Shown here piece after piece: positions 8,881 to 18,743 of a DNA stretch of 64,000 nucleotides (position 1 is the first letter of the stretch; every line of letters begins with the position of its first letter). The notes under the pieces are model-generated. The model was not told the DNA's origin and did no database searches. It was given only the letters and a program-made list of their open reading frames with translations. This stretch comes from Rikenellaceae bacterium. Lineage in GTDB: Bacteria > Bacteroidota > Bacteroidia > Bacteroidales > Rikenellaceae. The position numbers and the translations under genes are program-made. Location of the stretch: NCBI GenBank assembly GCA_017935625.1, contig JAGBHC010000024.1, positions 1 to 64,000 of the forward strand. Reading direction: 5' to 3'.

Positions 8881-9916
8881 TGTCGGCGATGGCACGATAG
8901 TGTTTTTCGACCGCAGCATCGACCGCAGCAGCCGGCACGCCTCGTTCGCCTCCGTCCATAACAGAGTGTATGATTGGTATTTGACCCAACAGTTCGAGAC
9001 CCGTCTCTTCGCCCAGTTTGCGTGCTCCCTCCCTGCCGAAAATGTAGTAGCGGTTGTCGGGAAGTTCCGCCGGAGTGAACCAGGCCATGTTTTCGACGAT
9101 TCCCAGGACCGGAACCTCTATCTTCGGGGCCCGGAACATCGCGATGCCCCTCACCACGTCGGCCAGCGCCACCTGCTGGGGGGTGCTGACGATGACGGCA
9201 CCCGAGAGTTTCAGTTCCTGAAGCACGCTCAGGTGGACGTCGCCGGTTCCGGGAGGCAAATCTATCAACAGAAAGTCCAACACGCCCCACCGGGTCTGGT
9301 GTATCATCTGTTTGAGTGCGTTGGTGGCCATCGGACCGCGCCAGATGAGGGCGTCGGAGGGTTTGATGAAGAAACCTATCGACATGAGCGAGATGCCTCT
9401 CGACTGGGCCGGAACCATGAATTCGCCCCCTTCGGTCTCCACGGCGTCGGGCATGTATCCCTCCACGCCGAACATCTTGGGCTGCGAGGGGCCGTAGATG
9501 TCGGCATCGAGTATGCCCACCCGGTATCCGGCCGCCGCGAGCGCCAGCGCGAGGTTGGCGGTGACGGTCGATTTGCCTACGCCGCCCTTGCCGCTGGCCA
9601 CGGCCACGACGTGGGCGATGCGGCTGGCGTCGCTGCGCTTGGGCTGCGTTTCGGTGTTCTTGCGCGGAGCCGCCTCCTTGATGAGCACGGTGATGCGGTC
9701 GGCCATTTCGGGCACCAGTTGCGTGATGGCTCCCTGTACCTGTCTCTTAATCGAGGCGGCGAACGGGTCGCGGCTTTTTGCAAACAGCAGGGCTACGGTA
9801 ATCTTCTCGCGGTCTGCCGCGATGCTCTCCACGATGCCGGCATCGACGATGTTCTCCCCGCTTTCGGGATGGATGACGGCCCGCAGCAGCTCGCGTATTT
9901 CATCTGTCATGTTCAT
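8849..9916 (-). CDS. mrp: Mrp/ApbC-type P-loop ATPase, Fe-S carrier family
   Basis: A 355-residue protein with an N-terminal MIP18/DUF59 domain (residues about 1-80) and a C-terminal Mrp/NBP35 ATPase. The deviant Walker A GKGGVGKS is at 109-116, followed by LDADIYGPSQP and LLIDLPPGTGD. Family members carry Fe-S clusters to apoproteins using a CxxC pair near the C-terminus. Here that position reads ENMAWFTPAELPDNRYYIFG and the only cysteine in the whole protein is the last residue. The usual bridging cluster site is therefore missing; my recollection is that this is common in Bacteroidetes homologues. The start of the gene lies 66 nt past batB. Confidence 0.88.
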   Translation of the reverse strand: MNMTDEIRELLRAVIHPESGENIVDAGIVESIAADREKITVALLFAKSRDPFAASIKRQVQGAITQLVPEMADRITVLIKEAAPRKNTETQPKRSDASRIAHVVAVASGKGGVGKSTVTANLALALAAAGYRVGILDADIYGPSQPKMFGVEGYMPDAVETEGGEFMVPAQSRGISLMSIGFFIKPSDALIWRGPMATNALKQMIHQTRWGVLDFLLIDLPPGTGDVHLSVLQELKLSGAVIVSTPQQVALADVVRGIAMFRAPKIEVPVLGIVENMAWFTPAELPDNRYYIFGREGARKLGEETGLELLGQIPIIHSVMDGGERGVPAAAVDAAVEKHYRAIADRIVDKLRKEC

Positions 9917-9982
9917 TTTTACGAATGTTTTTATTGGGCGGGGGCAGGGCAGGGCGGGGCGCTTCGGGCGCCTTCGCGGACC

Positions 9983-11020
9983 CTACTCCTCGTTGTTTGC
10001 GTTTTTAAAGAGGTTGAAGCGGGCCAGCAGCGGATTCTTGTGCGGAAGCATCAGCCATTCGCCTATCAGCAGCAGCAGGGCGACGGCCGTCAGGTACTGG
10101 TACTGTTCGTTGAACTCGTCGAAGGCCATGGTCTTGAACTCTCTCTTTTCGGTTCGGTTTATTTTTTCGATGATTTCGTCCAGACCGATGCTTTTGTTGT
10201 TGGAGCGGATGTAGGCGCCGCCGGAGAGCAGCGCGATGCTTTCCAGGGTCTGTTCGTCCAGTTTCGAGACCACCATTTCGCCCTTTTCGTCCCGCAGGTA
10301 GTCGTTTCCGATTTTAATGGGGGCTCCCTCCGGCGTGCCGATTCCTATCGTGTAGAGGGTGATGCCCTTTTCTGCCGCCGCACGGGCCGCCGCCACGGCA
10401 TCGTCTTCGTGGTTTTCGCCGTCGGTGATGATTATCAGGGCCCGGCTGCCTTCGCTCTCGCTGCTGAAGGAGGAGGCGGCCAGGTCGATGGCTGCGCCGA
10501 TGGCCGTACCCTGCCGCGATACCATGTCGGTGGAAATCTGCCGCGTGAAGTTGCGGGCCGTCACGTAGTCGGCCGTGATGGGCAGCTGCACGTAGGCGTC
10601 TCCGGCGAAGACGATGAGCCCCACCTTGTCCTCCTGCATCCCCTCCAGCAGCCGGTTGATGGCGTATTTGCTGCGTTCCAGCCGGTTGGGTTCGAAGTCT
10701 TCGGCCAGCATCGAGTTCGACACATCCACGGCCAGCATGATTTCGATGCCCTTGCGGGTCTGCTCCTTGAGTTTGGAGCCGAACTGGGGGCGGGCTGCCG
10801 CCACGATGAGCAGGGCTGCCGCGCAGAGAAACAGGATGAATTTGTTTCTGACCCGCCGCGTCGAGACCGCAGGGGCCAGTTCGTGCAGCAGTTTGCTTTC
10901 GGAGAATCGTTCGAGCCGCTTGCGTCGGTTGCGGGCGGCATAGAGGAAGAGAACCGCCAGCAGCGGAAGCGCTGCCAGCAGATAGAGATAGTGCGGATTG
11001 GCGAATCGGAACAGTCCCAT
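9983..11020 (-). CDS. batB: BatB-like von Willebrand factor A membrane protein
   Basis: A 345-residue protein (start ATG at 11020; an in-frame extension upstream lies inside batA and is discounted). Two N-terminal hydrophobic segments (YLYLLAALPLLAVLFLYAAR and FILFLCAAALLIVAAARPQF) precede a VWA domain with the MIDAS motif DVSNSML and the later TDGEN. A C-terminal helix (YLTAVALLLLIGEWLML) closes the architecture expected of Bat proteins. The start codon overlaps the batA stop by one base (TAATG on the minus strand), implying coupled translation. Bat proteins are linked to aerotolerance and envelope stress in Bacteroidetes; the biochemical role is unsettled. Confidence 0.88.
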   Translation of the reverse strand: MGLFRFANPHYLYLLAALPLLAVLFLYAARNRRKRLERFSESKLLHELAPAVSTRRVRNKFILFLCAAALLIVAAARPQFGSKLKEQTRKGIEIMLAVDVSNSMLAEDFEPNRLERSKYAINRLLEGMQEDKVGLIVFAGDAYVQLPITADYVTARNFTRQISTDMVSRQGTAIGAAIDLAASSFSSESEGSRALIIITDGENHEDDAVAAARAAAEKGITLYTIGIGTPEGAPIKIGNDYLRDEKGEMVVSKLDEQTLESIALLSGGAYIRSNNKSIGLDEIIEKINRTEKREFKTMAFDEFNEQYQYLTAVALLLLIGEWLMLPHKNPLLARFNLFKNANNEE

Positions 11021-12009
11021 TACGGTATTCTCTTTAAATATAGTGTCGTTAGCAGGAACTCGGCGAGTAGGGCGGCCAGCGCCAGCAGCAGCCACCTTGC
11101 GAAGAGTTCGTGGTAGCGGGTAAATTCGTTGGTGTCGATTTTCGACTTCTCCAGGGTGTTTATGCGGTCGTAGATGGCCTTGAGGCTATCCTTGTCGGTG
11201 GCGCGGAAATAGGCTCCGCCGGTATCTTCGGCTATTTGGGTCAGCGTCTGTTCGTCGATTTCCACTTTGCGCTGTTCCAGAATGAGGTTTCCCCACATGT
11301 CGTAGGCGGGCATGGGGGCGGTGCCGCGGCTGCCTACGCCGACGGTGTAGACCCGGATTCCGTATTGCGCGGCGATTTTGGCGGCGGTCAGCGGGGCGAT
11401 TTGGCCGCTGTTGTTCACTCCGTCGGTCAGCAGTATCACCACTTTGCTCTTGGCGTCGCTCTCCTTGAGGCGATTGACGGAGGTGGCCAGTCCGTTGCCG
11501 ATGGCGGTTCCGTCCTCCACGATTCCCTCCCGGATTTGGGACAGCAGCGAGAGCAGCGAGCTGCGGTCGGTGGTCAGCGGGCTCTGGGTGTAGCTCTCGC
11601 CGGCGAAGACCACCAGACCGATGCGGTCGGCGGGCCGGTCGGCGATGAAGCGGGCCGCCACCTCTTTGGCGGCGGTGATTCGGTCGGGTTTGAAATCGCG
11701 GGCCAGCATACTGCCCGAAACGTCGATGGCCAGCACGATGTCGATGCCCTCCACGGTGGTGGTGCTGTTGAGCTCGCTGCTGCGCGGACGGGCCAGCGCC
11801 ACCACGAGCATCGCCACGGCGGCGCACCGCAGGACGAACGGCAGGTGACGGAGCCAGTAGCGCGGGGTGCGGGGCGCTTTGCGGAATCCCTCCACGGTGG
11901 ATATGCGGAGGGTGGCGCCCCCTTTCCGCAGACGAATCACGTACCACGCCGCCATGAGCGGCAGGACGGCCAGCAGCCACAACAGATATGGATTCGCGAA
12001 TTGTGTCAT
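11020..12009 (-). CDS. batA: BatA-like von Willebrand factor A membrane protein
   Basis: A 329-residue paralogue of the following gene. Two N-terminal hydrophobic segments (YLLWLLAVLPLMAAWYVI and FVLRCAAVAMLVVALARP) lead into a VWA domain with MIDAS motif DVSGSML, then VVFAGESYTQSPLTTD and LLTDGVNNSGQ, and a C-terminal hydrophobic helix (WLLLALAALLAEFLLTTLYL). The metal-binding surface should face the periplasm. It is the fifth gene of the leftward moxR-bat operon, 73 nt after batC and overlapping batB by one base. Confidence 0.88.
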   Translation of the reverse strand: MTQFANPYLLWLLAVLPLMAAWYVIRLRKGGATLRISTVEGFRKAPRTPRYWLRHLPFVLRCAAVAMLVVALARPRSSELNSTTTVEGIDIVLAIDVSGSMLARDFKPDRITAAKEVAARFIADRPADRIGLVVFAGESYTQSPLTTDRSSLLSLLSQIREGIVEDGTAIGNGLATSVNRLKESDAKSKVVILLTDGVNNSGQIAPLTAAKIAAQYGIRVYTVGVGSRGTAPMPAYDMWGNLILEQRKVEIDEQTLTQIAEDTGGAYFRATDKDSLKAIYDRINTLEKSKIDTNEFTRYHELFARWLLLALAALLAEFLLTTLYLKRIP

Positions 12010-12082
12010 CTCTTTTTCTCTCTATCTCGTGCTTCGGTTTGTTTCAATCGCCCCCCGGGTTCAATCGCTCCGCGGGCGGCCG

Positions 12083-12862
12083 TTACCAGTTCTTGCCGCT
12101 TTTTCCGACCGTGGCGGCCTTTCGTTTATTGACCTTGTCGCGGGTCTTGTCCTCTTCGTTCTGCATCGCCTCCAGCATCCGTTCGGCTTCGGCCTCGCTG
12201 ATGCCGCCCGCGGCGTTGCGGGGCGGTTGCTGGGCTCCGTTCGAATCGGAGTCGTCGGGCTTGTCGGGATTCTGCCCGTCGTTCCCGGGGTCGTTGCGCT
12301 CGGGATTCTGCCGTTTGTCGTCGTTTTCTCCGTCGCCGTTCTGCCCGCCGTTGCGGTTGTCCCGGTTATCCCGGTCGTTATCTTGGTTGTTGTCCTGATT
12401 ATTCTGGTCGTTCTGGTTGTTCTGCTGCTGTTCGAGCAGTTTTTTGACATAGGCCAGGTTGTACTTGGCCTCCATGTCGGAGGGGTTTATCCTCAGCGAC
12501 TGTTTGTAGGCCTCCAGCGCCTCCTGCAGCTTCTGTTCGGCCAGCAGCGCGTTGCCCCGGTTGTAGTGCGCCTGGGCGGTCATCTCGGCCGAACGGGTGG
12601 AGTCCTGTGCTATGGCGGAGAAGAGCTGCGCGGCGTCGGCGAACCGCTCCTCTCTGAAGAGGGCGTCGCCGAGATTGAAAGCCGCTTCCGCCGAGGCGGG
12701 ATTCTTCTCCAGGGCCCGCCGGTACTCGACCTCGCTCTCCACGTACTCCTGTTTGTGGTAGTGGCGGTTGCCCGAGCGCACGTGGCTTCGTTCGGGGTAT
12801 TTCTGTGCCCGCAGCGGGGCGACGGCCGCGAGGGCCAGCAAAAGGGTCAGCATGCGTTTCAT
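12083..12862 (-). CDS. batC: BatC-like TPR protein
   Basis: A 259-residue exported protein with signal peptide (MKRMLTLLLALAAVAPLRAQ). Residues about 28-145 form TPR repeats (VESEVEYRRALEKNPASAEA, AHYNRGNALLAEQKLQEALE, YKQSLRINPSDMEAKYNLAY). After these comes a strikingly polar stretch of N, Q, D and R (about 146-215) resembling a flexible linker, then a short basic tail. ATG at 12862 overlaps the stop of the preceding gene by four bases (ATGA), showing coupling. In the Bacteroides operons I know, the TPR gene follows batB; here it precedes batA. Confidence 0.82.
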   Translation of the reverse strand: MKRMLTLLLALAAVAPLRAQKYPERSHVRSGNRHYHKQEYVESEVEYRRALEKNPASAEAAFNLGDALFREERFADAAQLFSAIAQDSTRSAEMTAQAHYNRGNALLAEQKLQEALEAYKQSLRINPSDMEAKYNLAYVKKLLEQQQNNQNDQNNQDNNQDNDRDNRDNRNGGQNGDGENDDKRQNPERNDPGNDGQNPDKPDDSDSNGAQQPPRNAAGGISEAEAERMLEAMQNEEDKTRDKVNKRKAATVGKSGKNW

Positions 12863-13857
12863 GGCCGTTCCTCCTTTCGTTCGGGCTCCGGGCCGGCGGG
12901 AGTCTGCTCCGGGTCGGGCGATGCGGGTTTGGTCTCTTCCACGAAGTAGTAGGCCTCCAGATAGGCGTTTTCGTTCTCCTCGGCTTCGGGGATGTATTTG
13001 GCGAATTTCACCAGGTCGGCCTGCGAGAGCAGTCGCCGGAGCTCCTCTCTGCGGGTGTCGGGCAGCTCCACGCCGTTCATCCGTTCCATGATTTCGTCGG
13101 AGGTCATTTCGCGGGCGCGAATCTCCCAGCGGCCGTCGATGTACTCCCTGAGGATATCGGTCAGACGCGAATAGTAGAGCTTGTGCCGGTTGTTCTGCCA
13201 TACTTTCTGGTTCTTGAGCTCCTCGAGCGCCTTGATGGCTATCACGTGGGGCGGTTCCGCGGGCTTCGGTTTCCCGAACAGGGGCATCTGCCGGCGGCGT
13301 TTGACCCAATAGTAGACGAGTGCGGCGAGCAGGGCCGCGGCCAGCAGGCCGTAGAGGATGTAGCCGCTCACCTCGCCCGCCTTGAGGGGGGCGTCGAGCG
13401 GAGCCTTGATATCTTTCGGCACGCTGGTGGAGTCGATTTCGAAGGTGCCCACCTCGAGGGTGAGCGAGTCTTCGCTCCAGAGGGTGTCGGTGATGTTCTT
13501 GTCCGCGTAGAGCACCGGGAAGCGGCCCAGCGTGTAGGTCCCTTCGTCGAAAACGGTCATCAGATAGCGGATGGTGAGCACCAGGTCGCGCCCCTGACGG
13601 CGGGTGGTGTCCACCTGCCAGCCGAGAATCTCGATTTTGTCGCCGATGAGGTTGTTTTCGAACTCCGGGAAATCGACCACCTGCATCAGGTCCTTCTCGA
13701 CATCGACCTTCAGCACGAACCGGTCGCCGATGGCGATGCTGTCGGGTTCGACGGCGGCCCGCACGCGGGGCTGCGCCGGATTCTGGGCGGAGGCGGCCGC
13801 GACGGCACCGGCGAGGGCTGCGGTCAGCGCTGTTTTTATGACTCTTTTCAATCTCAT
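12859..13857 (-). CDS. Bat-operon protein with Ig-like periplasmic domain and TM helix
   Basis: A 332-residue protein with signal peptide (MRLKRVIKTALTAALAGAVA), a beta-rich periplasmic domain (about 30-165), one membrane helix (GYILYGLLAAALLAALVYYW, about 172-191) and a basic then helical cytoplasmic tail containing HKLYYSRLTDILREYIDGRW and IRAREMTSDEIMERM. The tail resembles the DUF4381-like protein usually found between DUF58 and batA genes in Bacteroidetes. It is too short to be a full BatD (about 600 residues). It overlaps batC by four bases and follows DUF58 by 18 nt. Role in the complex unknown. Confidence 0.72.
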   Translation of the reverse strand: MRLKRVIKTALTAALAGAVAAASAQNPAQPRVRAAVEPDSIAIGDRFVLKVDVEKDLMQVVDFPEFENNLIGDKIEILGWQVDTTRRQGRDLVLTIRYLMTVFDEGTYTLGRFPVLYADKNITDTLWSEDSLTLEVGTFEIDSTSVPKDIKAPLDAPLKAGEVSGYILYGLLAAALLAALVYYWVKRRRQMPLFGKPKPAEPPHVIAIKALEELKNQKVWQNNRHKLYYSRLTDILREYIDGRWEIRAREMTSDEIMERMNGVELPDTRREELRRLLSQADLVKFAKYIPEAEENENAYLEAYYFVEETKPASPDPEQTPAGPEPERKEERP

Positions 13858-13875
13858 GGTCCGCTCCTTGTTCCG

Positions 13876-14760
13876 TTATCGTTGTTTGAAAAGTTTGATG
13901 AGCTGGGTGACGTATTCGTCCGAGGTGTCCACCGTGGCGCAGTCGATGCGGTGGTGTTTGAGCACGGTGTCGATTCGCTGCGTCCGCTCCCGCCACCGTT
14001 CGGCGTACTGCCGGCGCACGGCGGCCGAGGAGGTGTCCACCCACATCTTCTCGCCGCTTTCGGCGTCGCAGAGCTCCGCGATGCCCACGTCGGGCATTTC
14101 GGCGTCGCGCCGGTCGTAGACCCTGATTCCCACCACGTCGTGCTTCCCGCCGGCGATTTTGAGCGCCTCCTCGAACGGGGCGGCGTCGGTTTCGGGCAGC
14201 AGGAAGTCGGAGAGCAGGAAGGCCGTGCAGCGCTTTTTGGCGACGTTGGTCAGGTAGCGCAGGGGTTCGGAGAGGGAGGTGCCCCGGTGTTCGGGCACGA
14301 ATCCCACCAGTTCGCGGATGATGCTCATCACGTGCGCTTTCCCCTTTTTCGGGGGGATGAACTTCTCGACCCGGTCGCTGAAGAAGATGCAGCCCACCTT
14401 GTCGTTGTTCTGGACCGCCGAGAAGGCCAGTACGGCCGCTATCTCGGAGATGATGTTCTTTTTGAGTTTTTCCGTGGTGCCGAACATGCGCGAACCGCTC
14501 GCGTCGATAAGCAGCATCATGGTCAGCTCGCGCTCCTCCTCGTAAATCTTCACATGGGGCTTGCGGCTGCGGGCGGTGACGTTCCAGTCGATGTCCCGCA
14601 CGTCGTCGCCGATGCGGTACTCCCGCACTTCGCTGAAGGACATACCCCGTCCGCGGAAGGTGCTGTGGTACTTTCCGGCGAAGATTTCGTTGCTCAGTCC
14701 GCGGGTCTTGATTTCGATTCGTCGGACCCGTTTGAGTATGTCGCTTTCGTTTTCGGCCAT
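13876..14760 (-). CDS. DUF58 protein of the Bat operon
   Basis: A 294-residue DUF58 family protein. The family signature is clear: GRGMSFSEVREYRIGDDVRD, IDWNVTARSRKPHVKIYEEE, then a VWA-like core with LLIDASGSRMFG. No membrane segment is visible, so it is probably cytoplasmic. DUF58 proteins nearly always sit beside MoxR ATPases, and this one follows moxR by 39 nt. The inferred role is an adaptor between the AAA+ ATPase and the membrane VWA proteins BatA and BatB. Confidence 0.9.
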   Translation of the reverse strand: MAENESDILKRVRRIEIKTRGLSNEIFAGKYHSTFRGRGMSFSEVREYRIGDDVRDIDWNVTARSRKPHVKIYEEERELTMMLLIDASGSRMFGTTEKLKKNIISEIAAVLAFSAVQNNDKVGCIFFSDRVEKFIPPKKGKAHVMSIIRELVGFVPEHRGTSLSEPLRYLTNVAKKRCTAFLLSDFLLPETDAAPFEEALKIAGGKHDVVGIRVYDRRDAEMPDVGIAELCDAESGEKMWVDTSSAAVRRQYAERWRERTQRIDTVLKHHRIDCATVDTSDEYVTQLIKLFKQR

Positions 14761-14799
14761 CGTCTGCTGCGGTTGAAGGGTTCGGTCGGCGGTGCGGGG

Positions 14800-15798
<999 letters not shown>

Positions 15799-15857
15799 AT
15801 TCTATTGACATTTAATTTCTTGATTCCGGTGTCAGCAGGACATAACGAAAAATCATA

Positions 15858-15890
15858 CAAAAATATTACAAAAAAACAGAATTTGTCAAA
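15858..15890 (-). promoter_or_regulatory. Promoter of the moxR-bat operon
   Basis: On the minus strand a -33 TTTG (complement of 15887-15890) and a -7 TATTTTTG (complement of 15858-15865) are separated by 21 nt, matching the Bacteroidetes consensus. Leader length to moxR would be about 52 nt. Confidence 0.65.
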
Positions 15891-15910
15891 TTTTTGCCCG
15901 CTTTTCTCCC

Positions 15911-15918
15911 TACCTTTG
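15911..15918 (+). promoter_or_regulatory. -7 element upstream of the UvrD-type helicase gene
   Basis: TACCTTTG is a perfect TAnnTTTG, but no -33 TTTG is at the right distance (nearest spacers 14 and 25 nt). If used, it gives a long leader of about 185 nt before the ATG at 16109. The 15799-16108 gap otherwise holds only the divergent moxR promoter and a GC-rich leader with no clear hairpin. Confidence 0.4.
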
Positions 15919-16108
15919 TCTGCCCGGAACCGGATTGGAGAGCCTCCGGCGGAACTCCCGGCTGAGGCAGGAGTGCAAAATCCGTGACAGGATGCGCCGC
16001 CGGGCCGTCGCTTCGCCCGCCGGCGGGCGGCCGACCCCTCCGGGGCTGCGGCTCCCGTCTCTCCGCCGGTCCATTGTCTTACGGATTGTTTTTTTAGTTT
16101 TTTTTCGG

Positions 16109-18652
16109 ATGTCGAACCTGTTGGATAATCTCAACCCCGCCCAGCGAGCGGCGGTCGAAAACTACGACTCCCCGTCGCTCATCGTAGCGGGTGCGGGGTC
16201 GGGCAAAACCCGTGTGCTCACCTGCCGCATCGCCTACATGCTTTCGCAGGGCGTGGCTCCCGATTCGGTGCTGGCCCTCACCTTCACCAACAAGGCCGCC
16301 CGCGAGATGCGGGAGCGCATCTCTTCGCTGGTGGGCGAAGCGACGGCCCGCTGGCTCTGGATGGGGACTTTCCACTCCGTCTTCTGCCGCATCCTGCGCA
16401 ACGAAGCCGAACGGTTGGGCTACCCCGCCTCCTTCACCATCTACGACACCGCGGACAGCCGCAACCTGGTGAAGAACATCGTCAAGGAGATGAACCTGAG
16501 CGACGAGACCTACAAGCCCAACGAGATATACGCCCGCATTTCGCTGGCCAAGAACAACCTGGTCACCCCCCAGTCCTACGAGGGCAACGCCGTGCTGACG
16601 GGCGAGGACCGGGAGCGCCGCCGCCCCCAGTTCGCGGAGGTCTACAAGACCTACGCCCGGCGCTGCAAGGAGTACGGCGCGATGGATTTCGACGACCTGC
16701 TGCTCAATATCAACATCCTGTTCCGGGACCATCCCGACGTGCTGGCCAAATACCAGCGCCGGTTCCGCTACATTCTGGTGGACGAGTATCAGGACACCAA
16801 CTACGCGCAGTACATCATCATCCGCCGGCTGGCCGAGCAGCACTCCAATGTCTGCGTGGTGGGCGACGACGCCCAGAGCATCTATTCGTTCCGCGGCGCC
16901 AAAATCGAGAACATACTCCGCTTCCGCAACGACTTTCCGGGAGCGAAGACCTTCAAGCTGGAGCAGAACTACCGCTCTACGCAGACCATCGTCAATGCGG
17001 CCAACAGCATCATCCGGCACAATACGCGCCAGATACCCAAGGAGTGTTTCGCCACGGGCGAGGCGGGCGAGCGCATCAAGGTGGTCAAGGCCTACACCGA
17101 CCGCGAGGAGGGCGAACTGGTGGTGGACGAAATCCGCCGCCTGAAACGCCAGACGGGCGACGAGTGGAGCGGCTTCGCCGTGCTCTACCGCACCAACTCC
17201 CAGTCGCGCATCCTGGAGGAGGCGCTGCGCCGCAGGGACGTTCCCTACCGCATCTACGGCGGCACGTCGTTCTACCAGCGGCAGGAGGTGAAGGATTTGC
17301 TGGCCTATTTCCGGCTGGTGGTCAATCCGCTCGACGACGATGCGTTCCGGCGCGTGGTCAATTACCCTTCGCGCGGCATCGGCGACGTGACGGTGGCCCG
17401 CATCGCCGAACTGGCGGCCCGCGACGGGGTCAGCATGTGGGAGGCGGTGGACCGTCTCCCCGAAGATAGCACCGAACTGCGCACCGCGGCCAAGAAGGTG
17501 AAGGGTTTCGTGGAACTCATCCGCTCGTTTTCGCTGGGCCGCAACGAAAAGGGACTCTACGAACTGGGACTCGACATCGCCACCCGCTCGGGCATCATCG
17601 GCGGCTACAAGATGAAGCAGACTCCCGAGGCGACCAGTGCGCTGGACAACATCGAGGAGCTGCTCAACTCCATGCTGCTCTTTCGCGAGCAGCGCAGCCA
17701 GCTGACCTACGGCGGCCAGACGGAGGAGACGGACGAGGAGCCCACGCTGGACGAGTGGCTGCAGAACATCGCCCTGCTGACCGACATGGACAAGGAGGAG
17801 GGCGCGTCGAAGGACCACGTGACCCTGATGACCGTGCATGCCGCCAAAGGTCTGGAGTTCGACCACATATTCATCGTGGGGCTGGAGGAAAATCTCTTTC
17901 CCGGTCTGTTGTCCGTCTCTTCGGAGGAGGGCATCGAGGAGGAGCGCCGCCTCTTCTACGTGGCTCTGACGCGGGCCCGCAGCAGCGTCATGCTCTCTTT
18001 CTGCGAGAGCCGCTTCAAGTGGGGGAACATGGAGTTCTGCCGGCCGAGCCGCTTTCTGGCCGAGATAGACCAGCAGTACCTCGACGTGTCGTGCGCGCTG
18101 GACGAGGAGGCGGAGGGAGAGGGGCTGCGCGAACGGCAGCAGCCGATGCACCGCACCTTCGACAGGCGCCGCTGCGAAAGCCGCGACTACGGCGAATCGG
18201 GCCGTCCGCAATTCTCCCGCAGCGGCTACGGGGGCAGGGGAGCCGGTTCCGACGTCCGTTTCGGTTCCGACAGGTCGGGCGGCGGTCGTCCCGGTGCGGG
18301 CGTTCCGGCGCCGGGGGTCTCGCAGGGGCGGGGTTCGGCTCCGGCGCGGAACGTCGTTCCGGCTCCGGGTGCGGGATTCCGCAGCATGGGTCTGCGCCGG
18401 CAGGCCGGAACGCCGGCAGCCGCTTCGCCCGCCGAAGCGCCGGTTCCGACCCCCGCAGCCTCGGCCGCGCCGTCGTCGGGCGGTTACGCCGTGGGGGTGC
18501 GGGTGCGTCACGCCCGCTTCGGTACGGGAGTCGTCGAACAGGTCGCGACGGCCTCCGACGGTGACAGCAAGCTCACCGTGCGTTTTCTCGACCCCGGTAT
18601 CGGCCGCAAGACGCTGCTCAGCAAGTTCGCCCGGCTGGAGATAATCGGATGA
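16109..18652 (+). CDS. uvrD: UvrD/PcrA-type superfamily 1 DNA helicase
   Basis: An 847-residue 3'-5' helicase of the UvrD/PcrA/Rep group. Start chosen at MSNLLDNLNPAQRAAVENYD because this matches the family N-terminus; 58 upstream in-frame codons look non-coding. Motifs: Q motif LNPAQ, Walker A AGAGSGKT (27-34), Ia LAL(T)FTNKAA, II LVDEYQDTN, III VVGDDAQSIYSFRGA, IV LEQNYRSTQ, V TVHAAKGLEFDHIFI and VI RRLFYVALTRA. The last 190 residues are a low-complexity G/P/A/R-rich linker followed by a Tudor-like tail (VRVRHARFGTGVVEQV) as in PcrA. It would act in nucleotide excision and mismatch repair or replication conflicts. Confidence 0.93.
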   Translation: MSNLLDNLNPAQRAAVENYDSPSLIVAGAGSGKTRVLTCRIAYMLSQGVAPDSVLALTFTNKAAREMRERISSLVGEATARWLWMGTFHSVFCRILRNEAERLGYPASFTIYDTADSRNLVKNIVKEMNLSDETYKPNEIYARISLAKNNLVTPQSYEGNAVLTGEDRERRRPQFAEVYKTYARRCKEYGAMDFDDLLLNINILFRDHPDVLAKYQRRFRYILVDEYQDTNYAQYIIIRRLAEQHSNVCVVGDDAQSIYSFRGAKIENILRFRNDFPGAKTFKLEQNYRSTQTIVNAANSIIRHNTRQIPKECFATGEAGERIKVVKAYTDREEGELVVDEIRRLKRQTGDEWSGFAVLYRTNSQSRILEEALRRRDVPYRIYGGTSFYQRQEVKDLLAYFRLVVNPLDDDAFRRVVNYPSRGIGDVTVARIAELAARDGVSMWEAVDRLPEDSTELRTAAKKVKGFVELIRSFSLGRNEKGLYELGLDIATRSGIIGGYKMKQTPEATSALDNIEELLNSMLLFREQRSQLTYGGQTEETDEEPTLDEWLQNIALLTDMDKEEGASKDHVTLMTVHAAKGLEFDHIFIVGLEENLFPGLLSVSSEEGIEEERRLFYVALTRARSSVMLSFCESRFKWGNMEFCRPSRFLAEIDQQYLDVSCALDEEAEGEGLRERQQPMHRTFDRRRCESRDYGESGRPQFSRSGYGGRGAGSDVRFGSDRSGGGRPGAGVPAPGVSQGRGSAPARNVVPAPGAGFRSMGLRRQAGTPAAASPAEAPVPTPAASAAPSSGGYAVGVRVRHARFGTGVVEQVATASDGDSKLTVRFLDPGIGRKTLLSKFARLEIIG

Positions 18653-18743
18653 GGCGGCGACGGGGTCCGGCGCGGGGAGTGCGGATTGCGGAGGGCGGAC
18701 GACGACATGAAATAAAAATCCGGACTTAAACGTTTTCGACGAT

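Noticed and set aside
12863-14044. N-terminal part of a long minus-strand frame running into batC
   Set aside because: It is out of frame with the DUF58 and Ig-like/TM genes that occupy the same DNA. Only the segment from ATG 12862 (signal peptide plus TPR) is real.
15935-16108. 58-codon upstream extension of the UvrD-type helicase
   Set aside because: It is Arg/Pro-rich and lies right after a -7 promoter element; the family N-terminus starts at the ATG 16109.
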